64,000 bases of DNA. Source: Desulfovibrio piger (lineage in GTDB: Bacteria; Desulfobacterota; Desulfovibrionia; Desulfovibrionales; Desulfovibrionaceae). Each line of letters begins with the position of its first letter. Position 1 is the first letter of the stretch. This document shows positions 17,863 to 27,900 of the stretch, piece by piece. Below the pieces are notes generated by a model. It was not told the origin of the DNA and did not search any database. It saw only the letters and a list, made by a program, of their open reading frames with translations. Position numbers and translations under genes: made by a program. The DNA lies in contig NZ_LT630450.1 of the NCBI RefSeq assembly GCF_900116045.1, forward strand, positions 1,716,501 through 1,780,500, written 5' to 3'.

Positions 17863-18534
17863 ATGTCCGCCGCCCCTTCCGGGTCCCTGCCGCCACTCAC
17901 CGATGAAGAACGCGCCATCTTTGCCAATGCCGTCCGGCAGGCCCGCATGCTGCAACGGACCCTGGGGCCGCTGTGCGAGGTCGCCATCCATGATTTCCGC
18001 GACCTCGACCACTCCCTCGTCCATCTGGAAGGCAGCCTCACCGGGCGCAAGCTGGGCGCGCCCATCACCAACATCGTGGTCAAGGCCTGGCGCCAGCAGG
18101 GCGATGCCGTGGCGGACCTCGTGGGCTATCCCTCGTCCACGCCGGGCGGCAAATCCCTCAAGTCCTCCACCTCGTTCCTGCGCAGGGCCGACGGCCGCGT
18201 CATCGGCGCCTTCTGCATGAACGTCGACCTTTCCGACCTGCTGCACTTCCAGGCCGTGCTGCATCCCCTGCTGCATGTGGACCCGCTGGAACGCGACGTG
18301 AGCGAGACCTTTGCCGCCTGCACCGGCGATACCAGCCTTGCCATCCTTGAGGCGGCCATCCGGCGCGCCGGCAAGCACCCCTCCCTCATGAACCGCGAGG
18401 AAAAAAAGGACTTCATCCGCATCCTCGACGAGGAAGGCGCCTTCCTCATCAAGGGCGTGGTGCAGCATGTGGCCAAGGAGATGCAGGTCTCCATCTACAC
18501 GGTCTATAATTACATGCGCCAATTAAAAAAATAG
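17863..18534 (+). CDS. YheO/DauR-type PAS-HTH transcriptional regulator
   Basis: A 223-residue regulator. The N-terminal half is a YheO-like PAS domain (LGPLCEVAIHDFRDLDHSLVH, ITNIVV, GRVIGAFCMNVDLS) and the C-terminal third carries the HTH_22 domain ending VAKEMQVSIYTVYNYMRQLK. DauR of Pseudomonas represses D-arginine catabolism, and other members sit by amino-acid degradation genes. Here it stands directly upstream of a serine dehydratase and transporter, so local control of serine use is inferred. GAGGTG precedes the ATG at 17863; GTG 17857 is a less likely start. Confidence 0.88.
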   Translation: MSAAPSGSLPPLTDEERAIFANAVRQARMLQRTLGPLCEVAIHDFRDLDHSLVHLEGSLTGRKLGAPITNIVVKAWRQQGDAVADLVGYPSSTPGGKSLKSSTSFLRRADGRVIGAFCMNVDLSDLLHFQAVLHPLLHVDPLERDVSETFAACTGDTSLAILEAAIRRAGKHPSLMNREEKKDFIRILDEEGAFLIKGVVQHVAKEMQVSIYTVYNYMRQLKK

Positions 18535-18581
18535 TGATTATCTTTACTATTTAAAATATTTTTTAAATTAAAAAATATTGA

Positions 18582-18614
18582 CACATCCCCGGACTCAAGG
18601 CACAAGGGGATGTG
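18582..18614. promoter_or_regulatory. Inverted repeat upstream of sdaA, candidate operator or leader hairpin
   Basis: CACATCCCC and GGGGATGTG form a perfect 9-bp inverted repeat with a 15-nt spacer, at the edge of an AT-rich block and overlapping a TTGACA-like hexamer at 18578-18583. It lies between the YheO/DauR-type regulator and sdaA, so it may be the regulator's site. Confidence 0.4.
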
Positions 18615-18710
18615 CTGCAATGGGGCGCCCTTCTGTTTCTCCCTCTCCTTCCCCGGCGCGCTCCGCGTCCGCCCCACGCCAGGCACAGCCATCCCACACA
18701 AGGAGACACC

Positions 18711-20120
18711 ATGACTCCCACGACGCACAAGCCCCTGACGCCCCTGCACGTCCGGCCGGCCATCGAGACCTCGCTCTTCGACTTTTTCAAGATCGGCCCC
18801 GGCCCCTCCAGCTCCCATACCATCGGCCCCATGCGCGCCGGGCATGACTTCGTCCTGCGCTGTGACGCCCTCGACCCCGACCTGGTACGCCGCGCCGCCC
18901 GCATCCATGTGGTGCTGCTGGGCTCGCTGAGCGCCACGGGCATGGGCCACGGCACCAATACCGCCGTGCTGGCGGGCCTGCTGCGCACCAGCCCCGAGAC
19001 CTGTCCCGCGGGCCTGCTGGACACACTGGGCCGCGACGCGGACGCCCGGCACGAGCTGCGCATCCACGACGTCCCCTTGCAGGTGGGCCTTGCCGACATC
19101 GAGCACGGCCCCATCATCCACGACGCCCCCTACAGCAACACCCTGCGCGTCAGCCTGGAGGATGCCGGCGGCCGGGCCCTGTTCAGCATGGAATACTATT
19201 CCGTGGGCGGCGGCTTCATCCAGTGGAAGGGCTGGACCCCGCCCGAACGCGGCAAGCCCGTGCATCCCTACGGCACCATGCGCCAGCTGCGCGAACAGCT
19301 GGCCAGGACAGGCCTGACCCTGCACGAACTGATCCTGGACAACGAGAGCGCCATCACCGGCATGTCCCGCCCGGACATCTTCCAGAACCTGGAACAGATC
19401 ATGGAATCCATGTACGCCAGCGTGCGCCGCGGCCTTGAGGCCGAAGGCCGGCTGCCCGGCACCCTGGGCGTGTGGCGCAAGGGCCACACCCTGCTGGAAC
19501 GCGCCCGCGAGATGCCCCTGGCCGTGGACCGCTTCCTGGGCCAGGTCAACGCCTATGCCTTTGCCGTGGCCGAGGAGAACGCCTCGGGCGGCGTCATCGT
19601 CACCGCGCCCACCTGCGGGGCCGCGGGCGTCATGCCCGCCCTGCTCTACGCCATGCGCTACAACATGAACATCGGTGACCGGGCCCTGCGCGAAGGCGTG
19701 CTGGCCTCGGCGGCCGTGGGCTTCCTGGCCAAGCACAACGCCGGTATCGCCGGTGCCGAGGTGGGCTGTCAGGGCGAAGTGGGCGTGGCCTCCAGCATGG
19801 CCGCCGCCATGCTGGCCCATGCGCGCGGCTATGCCGTGGATGTGGTGGAGAACGCCGCCGAAGTGGCCCTGGAACACCACCTGGGCCTCACCTGCGACCC
19901 CGTGGGCGGCTATGTGCAGATCCCCTGCATCGAGCGCAACGCCGTGGGCGCCATCAAGGCCTACAATGCCTGCCTGCTGGCCACCTGCGAAAAGGCCTCG
20001 CAGCACATGGTCAGCCTGGACGCCGTCATCATGGCCATGAACGAGACCGGCCGCGAGATGAACGCCAAATTCAAGGAAACCAGCGAAGGCGGCCTGGCCG
20101 TCAGCCTGGTGGAATGCTGA
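18711..20120 (+). CDS. sdaA: Iron-sulfur L-serine ammonia-lyase (L-serine dehydratase)
   Basis: A 469-residue single-chain [4Fe-4S] serine dehydratase converting L-serine to pyruvate and ammonia. GPSSSHT (31-37) opens the beta domain, and the alpha domain shows [33 protein letters not shown] and [16 protein letters not shown], with the cysteines of PTCGAAG and the late C-x-x-K region expected to hold the cluster. AAGGAGA lies before the ATG. It is followed by a serine-type transporter and preceded by a YheO/DauR regulator, forming a catabolic unit that feeds pyruvate metabolism. Confidence 0.95.
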   Translation: MTPTTHKPLTPLHVRPAIETSLFDFFKIGPGPSSSHTIGPMRAGHDFVLRCDALDPDLVRRAARIHVVLLGSLSATGMGHGTNTAVLAGLLRTSPETCPAGLLDTLGRDADARHELRIHDVPLQVGLADIEHGPIIHDAPYSNTLRVSLEDAGGRALFSMEYYSVGGGFIQWKGWTPPERGKPVHPYGTMRQLREQLARTGLTLHELILDNESAITGMSRPDIFQNLEQIMESMYASVRRGLEAEGRLPGTLGVWRKGHTLLERAREMPLAVDRFLGQVNAYAFAVAEENASGGVIVTAPTCGAAGVMPALLYAMRYNMNIGDRALREGVLASAAVGFLAKHNAGIAGAEVGCQGEVGVASSMAAAMLAHARGYAVDVVENAAEVALEHHLGLTCDPVGGYVQIPCIERNAVGAIKAYNACLLATCEKASQHMVSLDAVIMAMNETGREMNAKFKETSEGGLAVSLVEC

Positions 20121-20299
20121 CCGGGAGCCGCGCGCTCCCCCGGGGCCGTCTTCGTCCATCCGATGAAGGCGGCCCCTTCCGTCCCCGGACAGGAACAGGA
20201 AGGGCACCCGCCGCTGCCGGATGCCCCCAGCATGCCCCTGCCACGGGCCCGGGACCTGTTCCCCTGCTTTTCCAACCTTTTCACCTGCAAGGAACCTTC

Positions 20300-21559
20300 A
20301 TGGCACAGACCCCTGAGACCGGCCACGCCGCCTGCGGCCGCTGGACGAAATTCGACGTCGTCTGGATGCTCAACCTTTTCGGCACCGCGGTGGGCGCGGG
20401 CATCCTTTTCCTGCCCATCAATGCGGGCATGTCCGGCATCTGGCCCCTGGTCGTCATCACCCTGCTGGTGGGCCCCATGACCTATTTCGCCCACCGGGGC
20501 CTGGCCCGCTTCGTGCTGTCCTCCTCCCGTGCCGACAGCGACATCACCGCCGTGGTGGAAGAGCATTTCGGCCTTTCCGCAGGCAAGCTCATCACCCTGC
20601 TCTATTTCTTCGCCATCTATCCCATCCTGCTCATCTATGCCGTGGGCATCACCAACACGGTGGAATCCTTCATCGTCAACCAGCTGCAGCTGGCCGCGCC
20701 GCCGCGCCTGCTGCTTTCCGGCGTGCTGGTGGCGGCCCTGATGGCCGTCATCCTGCTGGGCGAGAGCTTCATGCTCAAATTCAACGAGTGGCTGGTCTAC
20801 CCCCTGTGCGCCATCCTCTTCTGTCTGTCGCTCTACCTCGTCCCGCACTGGAACACCTCCGCCCTGGGGCAGATGCCTGACGCCGGCAGCTTCCTGGGCA
20901 CCCTCTGGCTCACCCTGCCGGTGCTGGTCTTCGCCTTCAACCATTCGCCCGCCATCTCCTCCTTTGCCCTGGCCCAGCGCCGCCACTACGGCGACACGGC
21001 CGAACAGAAGGCCGCCCGGACCCTGCGCGGCACGGCCTGTATCCTGGTGCTCTTCGTCATGGCCTTCGTCTTCAGCTGCGTGCTCAGCCTCAGCCCCGCC
21101 CAGCTGATGGAAGCCAAGGCCCAGAACATCCCCGTGCTCTCCTATCTGGCCAACCAGTTCGACAATCCCGTCATTTCCTGGTTCGGTCCGCTCATCGCCT
21201 TCCTGGCCATCGGCAGCTCGTTCTTCGGCCACTACCTGGGCGCCCGCGAAGGCCTGCACGGCATCCTGGTCCAGATGTCCTCCACCCCCGAAACCACGGC
21301 CACCTCGCGCCGCGTGCGCACCGGCATCGCCCTGTTCTTCTTCGTGACCCTCTGGCTGGCCGGCTGGCTCAACCCCGGCATCCTGGACATCATCGAGTCC
21401 CTCAGCGGCCCGGTCATCGCCGTGATCCTGTTCATCATGCCCATGTACGCCGTGCACAAGGTCCCGGCCATGCGCCGCTACCGCGGCCAGTGGAGCAATG
21501 CCTTCGTGCTGGCCGCCGGCTGCGTGGCCATCTCTTCCCTGCTCTACAAGCTGTTCTGA
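20300..21559 (+). CDS. HAAAP family serine/threonine:proton symporter
   Basis: A 419-residue inner-membrane transporter with about eleven helices, of the hydroxy/aromatic amino acid permease family (SdaC/TdcC/YhaO). Typical parts are [17 protein letters not shown] at the start and [19 protein letters not shown] in the middle. It probably brings serine to the dehydratase encoded 180 bases upstream. AAGGAA precedes the ATG. A strong terminator ends the unit. Confidence 0.9.
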   Translation: MAQTPETGHAACGRWTKFDVVWMLNLFGTAVGAGILFLPINAGMSGIWPLVVITLLVGPMTYFAHRGLARFVLSSSRADSDITAVVEEHFGLSAGKLITLLYFFAIYPILLIYAVGITNTVESFIVNQLQLAAPPRLLLSGVLVAALMAVILLGESFMLKFNEWLVYPLCAILFCLSLYLVPHWNTSALGQMPDAGSFLGTLWLTLPVLVFAFNHSPAISSFALAQRRHYGDTAEQKAARTLRGTACILVLFVMAFVFSCVLSLSPAQLMEAKAQNIPVLSYLANQFDNPVISWFGPLIAFLAIGSSFFGHYLGAREGLHGILVQMSSTPETTATSRRVRTGIALFFFVTLWLAGWLNPGILDIIESLSGPVIAVILFIMPMYAVHKVPAMRRYRGQWSNAFVLAAGCVAISSLLYKLF

Positions 21560-21587
21560 TCCCGGGCGCCGCATCCGCCCGACGGCA

Positions 21588-21624
21588 AAGGCGTCCGCCG
21601 CCCCGTGCGGTGGACGCCTTTTTT
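21588..21624 (+). terminator. Terminator of the serine unit
   Basis: AAGGCGTCC pairs with GGACGCCTT, extended by GCCG/CGGT pairing around a small loop, followed by a six-T run. Confidence 0.9.
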
Positions 21625-22342
21625 GTGTCCGCGGGCCGGGCCGATGCCGTGGCGCACAGGATGGCGGAGCCTGCGGGAGGAACGATGACGGCATGCACCG
21701 CGCCCGCCGGAGGGCATGGCGTCCGGGGAGGAAGCGGCCGCTGTCCGAAAACGGCAGGTGCGAAGACCGCCCCGCCCGCCGGCCCGGACGGACTGCCGCG
21801 CCGCTGAAGACCGGGGGCGCCCGGGGAGGAAGGGCCCTCCCCCGTCCCGGCGTCCGGCAGCGCAGGCCGCAGGCCCCGGGCACAGGCGGGCCCCTGTCCC
21901 CCGGGGGCACACCCTGCCGCCGGACGGACAGGAAGGCGGACCGGCCGGAGCAGCGGCCGGAAAAAGACGACCGGCTGCCCAGGGGGAGGGGCAGCCGGCC
22001 AAAGAGGGAGGATGTTCTGATGGTTAGAGGTTATGGTGAAGGAGGAGGATGCTCTTGTGAGCCCCGGCAGGACCAAGGGGGATCGCCCTGCCGGATATGG
22101 TGTCCGCCAGAGGCGGGGAGGGGCTATCTCGGGGTGTACACCTGCCTTTTTCGGAAAGGCCCGGCCGGAGCCAGGGGAGATCCCCGGCCGGGGTAGACGT
22201 TCCAGAGGACTGCATTTCTTGCGGAGCGCGGGCTCCGGTTAAAGGTGCCTGTCAAAGGAGGTTGCTGTTCTCGGGAGCCTGGCCGGAGGGAGGAGGATCT
22301 TCCGGCCAGATATTTCTTGCTGCCGTTGGCAGGTATCAGCGC
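21625..22342. other. Long GC-rich intergenic region without a supportable gene
   Basis: About 720 bases between convergent units. Open frames exist on both strands but have no plausible composition or start signals. Several hairpins are visible, for example GGCTGCCC / GGGCAGCC near 21973-21996 and CGGCAGG / CCTGCCG near 22064-22094. From 22010 the sequence turns G-rich on the plus strand. I saw no RNase P, tmRNA or riboswitch signature. Confidence 0.45.
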
Positions 22343-22903
22343 TTAGTAGTGGCCGCGATAGGGGCCGTCGTAGCAGCCGGCGCCACCGCGGGGGCCGTCA
22401 AAGGCGGGGCCGCGATCGCCACGGGGACCACGGGGGCCACGGGGGCCGTCCTTGAAGCCTTCCGGCACGCCCACTTCGGCAGCCAGCTTGTCGCCCAGGG
22501 CGTCATGCAGGTCGGCCATCTCGTTGCGCAGGCGGGTCATTTCGGTAGCGGCCTCGCGCACGGCCTTCACATCGGGGTTGGTGGCGTTTTCCAAAGCCCG
22601 CAGTTCCTGGCGCTTGACATAGATGCTGTCGCGCAGCTGTTCCATGCGGGGAGCGAACTCTTCCATGATCTTGTCGAACTTGGCGCGCTGCGCGTCCGAC
22701 ATGGCCCGGTAACCCCAGCCGCGGGCGTGACCGTGATGTCCCCAGCCGCCTTCCCAGCAGCCACCGTCGCCGTAACCGTAACAGGGACCGTAACCGTTGC
22801 CCTGACCGCGATGGTGGGGACCGGCGAAAGCGTCGGAGGTCATGGTTCCGCCGATGAGGGCAGCAGCCAGCAGGGCAGGGATCATCACACGGGAAGTCTT
22901 CAT
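22343..22903 (-). CDS. ZraP/CpxP-like periplasmic metal-responsive protein
   Basis: A 186-residue exported protein: signal peptide 1-27 (ending DAFA), then a Gly/His/Tyr-rich region with PHHRG and WGHHGHARGWG suitable for metal binding, then a helical hairpin (MSDAQRAKFDKIMEEF, EQLRDSIYVKRQELRALENA, TRLRNEMADLHDAL) characteristic of ZraP and heavy-metal sensor/Spy-CpxP proteins. The C-terminus is a GPRGPRG-type collagen-like tail. ZraP is a zinc-binding periplasmic chaperone that feeds back on ZraSR. A sigma-54 promoter lies 76-92 bases upstream and a ZraSR-like pair lies 1 kb away. Confidence 0.88.
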   Translation of the reverse strand: MKTSRVMIPALLAAALIGGTMTSDAFAGPHHRGQGNGYGPCYGYGDGGCWEGGWGHHGHARGWGYRAMSDAQRAKFDKIMEEFAPRMEQLRDSIYVKRQELRALENATNPDVKAVREAATEMTRLRNEMADLHDALGDKLAAEVGVPEGFKDGPRGPRGPRGDRGPAFDGPRGGAGCYDGPYRGHY

Positions 22904-22978
22904 ATATGTGCTCCTTTGTCTCTTTGCAGAGTGGATTGTCTTTGGGCTTTGGGTCTTGCCCTTTGTGCTCTGTTTTAT

Positions 22979-22995
22979 AGCAACCCCCGTGCCAA
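22979..22995 (-). promoter_or_regulatory. Sigma-54 promoter of the first ZraP-like gene
   Basis: On the minus strand TTGGCACGGGGGTTGCT matches the YTGGCACGNNNNTTGCW consensus at every fixed position. It predicts a start about 12 bases downstream and a leader near 65 bases ending in AAAGGAGC before the ATG. Confidence 0.9.
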
Positions 22996-23183
22996 ATATA
23001 ATTTTTTAATATAAATCAATATGTTGAATACACAACCCGGCAAACATGCCGTTTCCGGCGGGCGGGCGGGGGCCCCGGATGTCCAGTTTTTATGCAGCCG
23101 GCGGGCGGATCTGGCTAAAAATTATACAGCAGACAAATTTTCATACACCCCGGCACAGGGCCCCGACGCCGGAGCCCGGGCAC

Positions 23184-23208
23184 AAAAAAAGCCCCGTCCG
23201 GGCGGGGC
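23184..23208 (-). terminator. Terminator of the second ZraP-like gene
   Basis: On the minus strand GCCCCG and CGGGGC flank a 6-nt loop and run into seven T residues, 28 bases past the stop. Confidence 0.88.
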
Positions 23209-23236
23209 ATGGATAGTCGGCGAAGGTCGGCGGGCG

Positions 23237-23713
23237 TTACGGGCAGGGTTCGAGGCTTTCCTGCAGGGAATAGGCATGGATCACGTCCTGCCGGATCATG
23301 CTGTTGCAGCCCCGGCTCTTGCCGGCACGGCGAAAGCTCACGCCCACCTCGTCCAGCAGGCGGCCCTCCAGCTGCGCCAGCTGCAGGCGCAGGCGGTCGC
23401 GCAGGTCCTGCAGTTCCCAGCCCAGGCGGGAAAGCGTCTCGGCGGACGAATCCTCCGCATAATCGAAATGGGCCAGCTCTTCCCGCTTCTGGCGTATGCG
23501 CCAGCGGGTATCCTCGATGCCGGGGCGGGCTTCTTCAAGGATGGCACGGGCCTTGACCTGCTGTTCCTCGGGCAGGCTCTGGAGCCACTGGTCGACATTG
23601 CGATAGCCGCGCGGCCCGTGACCGCCGCCATGATGTCCCCCGGCAGCCGCCAGGAGCGGCAGCAGCAGGAGCGATGTCATCACCAGACCACTGACAACTA
23701 TATTCTTCCACAT
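23237..23713 (-). CDS. Second ZraP/CpxP-like periplasmic protein
   Basis: A 158-residue exported protein. A signal peptide (about 1-23) leads to a His/Gly block (GGHHGGGHGPRG), then two helices typical of the Spy/CpxP/ZraP group (WLQSLPEEQQVKARAILEEA, IRQKREELAHFDYAED) and a third, LQDLRDRLRLQLAQLEGRLL. The end carries two cysteines absent from the first paralogue. It lies next to and divergent from the sensor kinase, the usual position of zraP. No sigma-54 element with correct spacing was seen in front of it, unlike the first paralogue. Confidence 0.82.
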   Translation of the reverse strand: MWKNIVVSGLVMTSLLLLPLLAAAGGHHGGGHGPRGYRNVDQWLQSLPEEQQVKARAILEEARPGIEDTRWRIRQKREELAHFDYAEDSSAETLSRLGWELQDLRDRLRLQLAQLEGRLLDEVGVSFRRAGKSRGCNSMIRQDVIHAYSLQESLEPCP

Positions 23714-23894
23714 AGGCAAACCTTGTTCTGTTGGGCCATGCTTCTGGCATATCAAGCCTGTGTCCGCGGCGCAAGGAAAGGCCGCGCACGGGCCGTGGCA
23801 TTTTTTTCGTCTTTTCCTGTTCCTGCAAAAAACATGCAAGCCAAATATCCGACGGCAAGGTGACAGGGGCCCCAACCATGCTTATAGTGCAGGC

Positions 23895-25565
23895 ATGAAC
23901 TTTTTCCGCCGCTGCCTTTCCGCCGCTGCCGCCCTGCTGGACCCCCGCCGCCACAGGCTGGCCCGCGCCGCCCGCCGGCCCCGCCAGACGCCGGGGCCTT
24001 CCGCGTCCGGTCAGGACAGCGGCGGCATGGTGGCCAATGACCAGGCCGTGCGCGAGAACGACTGCTCGCAGGCCCGTTCGCAGCTGGCCCAGCAGCAGAA
24101 CACCCCGCTGGGACTGCTGCTGGGCGGGACGGCCTTCGTCCTCATCCTGCTGGTCACCCTGCTGGCCCTGGCCTCCATCGAACGCAACGAGCGCGCCATG
24201 TCGCGCCTGCTGGCCGAAAAGGGCAGCTCCCTGATCATGGCTTTCGAGAGCATGCTGCGCACCAGCATGCGCGGCGAGGCCCGGGTGCGCCTGCAGATCC
24301 TGCTCAAGGAGATGGCCAGCACCTCGGACGTGCAGTTCATCGCCGTCACCATGCCCGACGGCACCATCCTGGCCCACAGCAACGGCAACCGCCTGGGCGA
24401 GATACTGCGCATCAACGGCGAAGAGGCTGACGAGAAGACCATGAAGATGCTGGCCCCCGGCAGCCGGACCCGCTCCGCCGTCCTCAATATGGAAGGGCAG
24501 CGCGTGTTCGTGGTCTACCGCTATTTCATGCAGCCCCCGCAGGGGCAGCAGCTGCCGCCGGGCCTGCCGCAACCCGTCATCTTCCTGGGCCTCGACCTCT
24601 CGCCCTTCGAGATCACCCGCAGCCAGGACAGGGACCACGTCTTCATGCTGGCCGGGGTGGCCATGCTGGTGGGCCTGGCCTGCCTGCTGGCCCTGTACTA
24701 TGCCCAGCGCGCCCGCGAGTCCCGCCGCCGCCAGCGCCGGGCCGAAGGCGAGATACGCCGCCTGGAAGAAGAGATCCGCCGCAAGGAAAAGCTGGCCGCC
24801 GTGGGCACGCTGGCCGCCGGGGTGGCCCACGAGATCCGCAACCCGCTCAGTTCCATCAAGGGCTACGCCACCTATTTCGGCATGCGTTTCCCCGAAGGCA
24901 GCGAGGACCGCAAGGCCGCGGGCGTCATGGTGCGCGAGGTGGAGCGCCTCAACCGCGTCATCAGCGAGCTCATCGGGCTCTCGCGCCCCAGTGACGTGCG
25001 TCCCGTGGCCGCGCCGCTGGAAGACAGCGTGGCCCATGTGCTGCGCCTCATCGCCCAGGATGCCGAAAAACGCGGCGTCCGGCTGGTGAACAGCCTCCCG
25101 GCCGATCTGCCCCCGGCCCGCATGGACCCCGACAGGCTGGGGCAGGCCCTGCTCAACATCTGCCTCAACGCCCTGGACGCCATGCCCGGCGGCGGCACCC
25201 TGACCCTGGACTGCACGGTGGAGAAACAGCATCTCGTCCTTTCGGTCACGGATACCGGGCAGGGCATCGCGCCCGGGAACCTCAGCCACATCTTCGACCC
25301 CTATTTCACCACCAAGGGGCACGGCACGGGCCTGGGGCTGGCCACGGTCCACAAGATCGTGGAGGCGCTCGGGGGCGAAGTCTATGTGCAGTCCCGTCAG
25401 GCCACGGCGGACACGCCCGGCCGGACCACGTTTTTCATACGCCTGCCGCAGGCCGGCAAGGCGGCGGGCCATCCGGCGGACGGCCCGGACAGGCAGGCCG
25501 GGGGGCCTGCCGCCAACAGGCAGAAGGGGGAGGACCAGGGTGAACACCAGCATTCTCGTGGTTGA
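23895..25565 (+). CDS. Sensor histidine kinase, ZraS type
   Basis: A 556-residue membrane kinase. Two hydrophobic segments (about 75-97 and 250-275) bracket a periplasmic sensor domain of about 150 residues containing [15 protein letters not shown], a dCache/PAS-like ligand domain. The cytosolic part has the H box [15 protein letters not shown] with H312, then N, G1 (DTGQGI) and G2 ([14 protein letters not shown]) boxes. This is the NtrB/ZraS class pairing with sigma-54 activators. The response regulator overlaps by 26 bases. The first 60 residues are basic and atypical; a later start cannot be excluded as the ribosome site at 23895 is weak. Confidence 0.9.
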   Translation: MNFFRRCLSAAAALLDPRRHRLARAARRPRQTPGPSASGQDSGGMVANDQAVRENDCSQARSQLAQQQNTPLGLLLGGTAFVLILLVTLLALASIERNERAMSRLLAEKGSSLIMAFESMLRTSMRGEARVRLQILLKEMASTSDVQFIAVTMPDGTILAHSNGNRLGEILRINGEEADEKTMKMLAPGSRTRSAVLNMEGQRVFVVYRYFMQPPQGQQLPPGLPQPVIFLGLDLSPFEITRSQDRDHVFMLAGVAMLVGLACLLALYYAQRARESRRRQRRAEGEIRRLEEEIRRKEKLAAVGTLAAGVAHEIRNPLSSIKGYATYFGMRFPEGSEDRKAAGVMVREVERLNRVISELIGLSRPSDVRPVAAPLEDSVAHVLRLIAQDAEKRGVRLVNSLPADLPPARMDPDRLGQALLNICLNALDAMPGGGTLTLDCTVEKQHLVLSVTDTGQGIAPGNLSHIFDPYFTTKGHGTGLGLATVHKIVEALGGEVYVQSRQATADTPGRTTFFIRLPQAGKAAGHPADGPDRQAGGPAANRQKGEDQGEHQHSRG

Positions 25566-26904
25566 CGATGACGATGCCCACCGCGGCATGTTGCGCATGA
25601 TGCTCCAGGCCTGGGGCTACAGCGTGGACGAGGCGGCCGACGGCGACCTGGCCGTGGAGGCCGTGCGCGCCAAACCCTACGACGTGGTGCTGACCGACGT
25701 GCGCATGGGGCGCATGGACGGCATCCACGCCCTGCGCGGCATCCTGGACTACAATCCGGCCCTGCCCGTGGTGCTGATGACGGCCTATTCCTCCGTGGAG
25801 ACCGCCGTGGAGGCCCTGCGCCTGGGCGCCTACGATTATCTGACCAAGCCGCTGGACTTCGACGCCCTGCGCGAGACCCTGCAGCGGGCCGTGGACCACT
25901 CCCGCATGAGCGTGGAGAACCGCGAGCTGCGCCGCCAGCTCAGCGAGGCCGCCGCCGGGCCCGAGATCCTGGGCCGCAGCCCCGCCATCAGCGCCATGCG
26001 CGAGATCATCGCCACCGTGGCGCCCACCGAGGCCACGGTGCTCATCACCGGGGAATCCGGCACCGGCAAGGAACTGGTGGCCCGCGCCGTCCACGGTGCC
26101 AGCGCCCGTGCGGGCAAGCCCCTGGTCACGGTCAACTGCGCCGCCCTGGCCGAGAACCTGCTGGAATCCGAACTGTTCGGCCATGAGCGCGGGGCCTTCA
26201 CCGGCGCCGACCGCCGCCGCGAGGGCCGCTTCCTGCAGGCCGACGGCGGCACCCTCTTCCTGGACGAGATAGGCGAGATGCCCCTTTCCCTCCAGGCCAA
26301 GCTGCTGCGCGCCCTGCAGCAGGGCGAGGTGCAGCGCGTTGGCTCGGACTCGCCCATCACGGTGGACGTGCGCGTCATCGCCGCCACCAACCGCAACCTG
26401 CAGGAAGAAGTGGAGCAGAAACGTTTCCGCGAAGACCTGTTCTTCCGCCTCAACGTCATCAGCATCGAGGTGCCCCCCCTGCGCGAACGCAGCGAGGACA
26501 TCCCCCTGCTGGCGGCCCACTTCCTGGAAAAATTCGCGGCCCGCAACCGCAAGAACGTCAAGGGCTTTGCCCCGCAGGCCCTGGACATGCTGCGCCGCTA
26601 CGCCTGGCCCGGCAACGTGCGCGAGCTCCAGAACGCCGTGGAGCGCGCCGTGATCCTCTGCACCGGCGACCTCATCACCGGCCCGGAACTGCCCGCCAGC
26701 GTCACCGGTGCCGCCGAGCAGGCCGCCCCGGCAACGGAGACCGCCGAGGCCTCCCTGGCGGGCCTGTCCCTGGAAGCCCTGGAACGCCGCGCCATCGAGG
26801 ACACCCTGCGCCAGACCGAGGACAACAAGAGCGAGGCCGCCCGCCGCCTGGGCATCACCCGCGCCACCCTGCACAACAAATTGCGCAAGTACGGGCTGGA
26901 ATAA
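25540..26904 (+). CDS. Sigma-54-dependent response regulator, ZraR/NtrC type
   Basis: A 454-residue activator. The receiver holds acidic VVDDDDAH and phospho-acceptor D53 (LTDVRMG). The AAA+ domain has Walker A GESGTGK (171-177), the sigma-54 contact loop GAFTGA (218-223), Walker B LFLDEIG and the R finger region. The end is a Fis-type HTH ([23 protein letters not shown]). GTG 25540 is chosen because GGAGG precedes it and it starts the receiver cleanly. Partner of the overlapping kinase, and the likely activator of the sigma-54 promoter before the first ZraP-like gene. Confidence 0.94.
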   Translation: MNTSILVVDDDDAHRGMLRMMLQAWGYSVDEAADGDLAVEAVRAKPYDVVLTDVRMGRMDGIHALRGILDYNPALPVVLMTAYSSVETAVEALRLGAYDYLTKPLDFDALRETLQRAVDHSRMSVENRELRRQLSEAAAGPEILGRSPAISAMREIIATVAPTEATVLITGESGTGKELVARAVHGASARAGKPLVTVNCAALAENLLESELFGHERGAFTGADRRREGRFLQADGGTLFLDEIGEMPLSLQAKLLRALQQGEVQRVGSDSPITVDVRVIAATNRNLQEEVEQKRFREDLFFRLNVISIEVPPLRERSEDIPLLAAHFLEKFAARNRKNVKGFAPQALDMLRRYAWPGNVRELQNAVERAVILCTGDLITGPELPASVTGAAEQAAPATETAEASLAGLSLEALERRAIEDTLRQTEDNKSEAARRLGITRATLHNKLRKYGLE

Positions 26905-26906
26905 GA

Positions 26907-27002
26907 GCGGACAGGGATTTTCCGGGGGAAGGGAACCCCCTTGGCTCGCGCGCAAGGGGGTTCCCTTCCCCCCGGCCCCCCATCCCTCCCCCAACGCGCT
27001 TT
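26907..27002 (+). repeat. Intergenic hairpin repeat, family A, copy 2
   Basis: Starts three bases after the stop with GCGGACAGG and TTTTCCGG, then a perfect 19-bp hairpin (26925-26943 with 26953-26971) around the loop GCTCGCGCG, and ends in CCCCCAACGCGCTTT. Confidence 0.88.
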
Positions 27003-27186
27003 GCCCAGGAGGATGGCCAGGCCCGGAAACGCCACGGCCTTGCCTGGATGGCCGTCCCCCGAAAAAAACACCGCCTGCCGGCGGCTGGGCAAGGACGGAA
27101 AGGGGCGGACGATGGCGCGCGCCGGACAGTTTTCACACAAATCAGCAACGGAGGGGGCGCCGCGCTCCATCCATAAGGAAACACAC

Positions 27187-27816
27187 ATGGCACAGGACAG
27201 CCCAAACAAAAGCACCCCCGCAGCGGACCTGCCCGATGCGCGGCAGCTGGAACGCATCACGGACTTTTTCCACGAGGCGGGCCATCTGCGCCACACGCCG
27301 CGCAGCGGCTATGCCTTTCTGGGCTCCGGCAGCGAGAACGTGGCCGAGCATTCCTACCGTACCAGCGTCATCGGCTACACCCTGGCCAAACTGGCGGGAG
27401 CCGACGCCGCCCGCGTGACCTTCCTCTGCCTTTTCCATGACCTGCATGAAGCCCGTACCGGCGACTTCAACTATGTGAACCACCGCTACGACACCTGCCG
27501 CGACCGCGAGGCCCTGCAGGATGCCGTGGACGGCACCGGACTGGAACAGGACATCCTCGACGGCTGGGACGAATGGCAGGAACGCCGGAGCCTGGAGGCC
27601 AGGCTGGCCCATGATGCCGACCAGCTGGACCTGATCTGCAACCTCAAGGCCGAGCTGGACAAGGGCAACAAATTTGCCGCCGACTGGCTGGAAAGCGCGG
27701 TCAAACGCCTGCGCAGCCCGCAGGCCCAGGCCCTGTGCGAGGTCATCCTGCGCACGGACCACAACCGCTGGTGGTACGGCCGCGTGGACAAAACATGGTG
27801 GATCGACCGCAAGTAG
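27187..27816 (+). CDS. HD-domain nucleotidase/phosphohydrolase, YfbR/HDDC2 type
   Basis: A 209-residue soluble protein. The HD signature is complete: ENVAEHSYRTS gives the first His, FLCLFHDLHEARTGD the HD doublet, and AHDADQLDLICNL the late Asp. The nearest functional relatives are 5'-deoxynucleotidases such as YfbR and HDDC2, which dephosphorylate deoxynucleoside monophosphates; that activity is inferred. AAGGAAA precedes the ATG. Single gene with its own hairpin terminator. Confidence 0.88.
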   Translation: MAQDSPNKSTPAADLPDARQLERITDFFHEAGHLRHTPRSGYAFLGSGSENVAEHSYRTSVIGYTLAKLAGADAARVTFLCLFHDLHEARTGDFNYVNHRYDTCRDREALQDAVDGTGLEQDILDGWDEWQERRSLEARLAHDADQLDLICNLKAELDKGNKFAADWLESAVKRLRSPQAQALCEVILRTDHNRWWYGRVDKTWWIDRK

Positions 27817-27865
27817 GATGCCCGCCCGGCCCTCTCCGGGGACATCCCTCTCGCCACAACGCAGC

Positions 27866-27900
27866 AGCCCGGCCTCGACGGAGGCCGGGCTGTTTCATTA
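27866..27900 (+). terminator. Terminator of the HD nucleotidase gene
   Basis: AGCCCGGCCTC pairs perfectly with GAGGCCGGGCT around GACG; the tail GTTTCATT is only moderately U-rich. Confidence 0.7.

Noticed and set aside
21625-22342. RNase P RNA, tmRNA or a cobalamin riboswitch in the long spacer before the ZraP-like gene
   Set aside because: None of the conserved core sequences for these RNAs could be found on either strand.
23714-23894. A sigma-54 promoter in front of the second ZraP-like gene or the kinase
   Set aside because: Near matches such as TTGGCTTGCATG on the minus strand have wrong GG-to-GC spacing.
26925-26971. Family A hairpins as ordinary intrinsic terminators
   Set aside because: The stems are strong but no U run follows any of them; they were listed as repeats instead.
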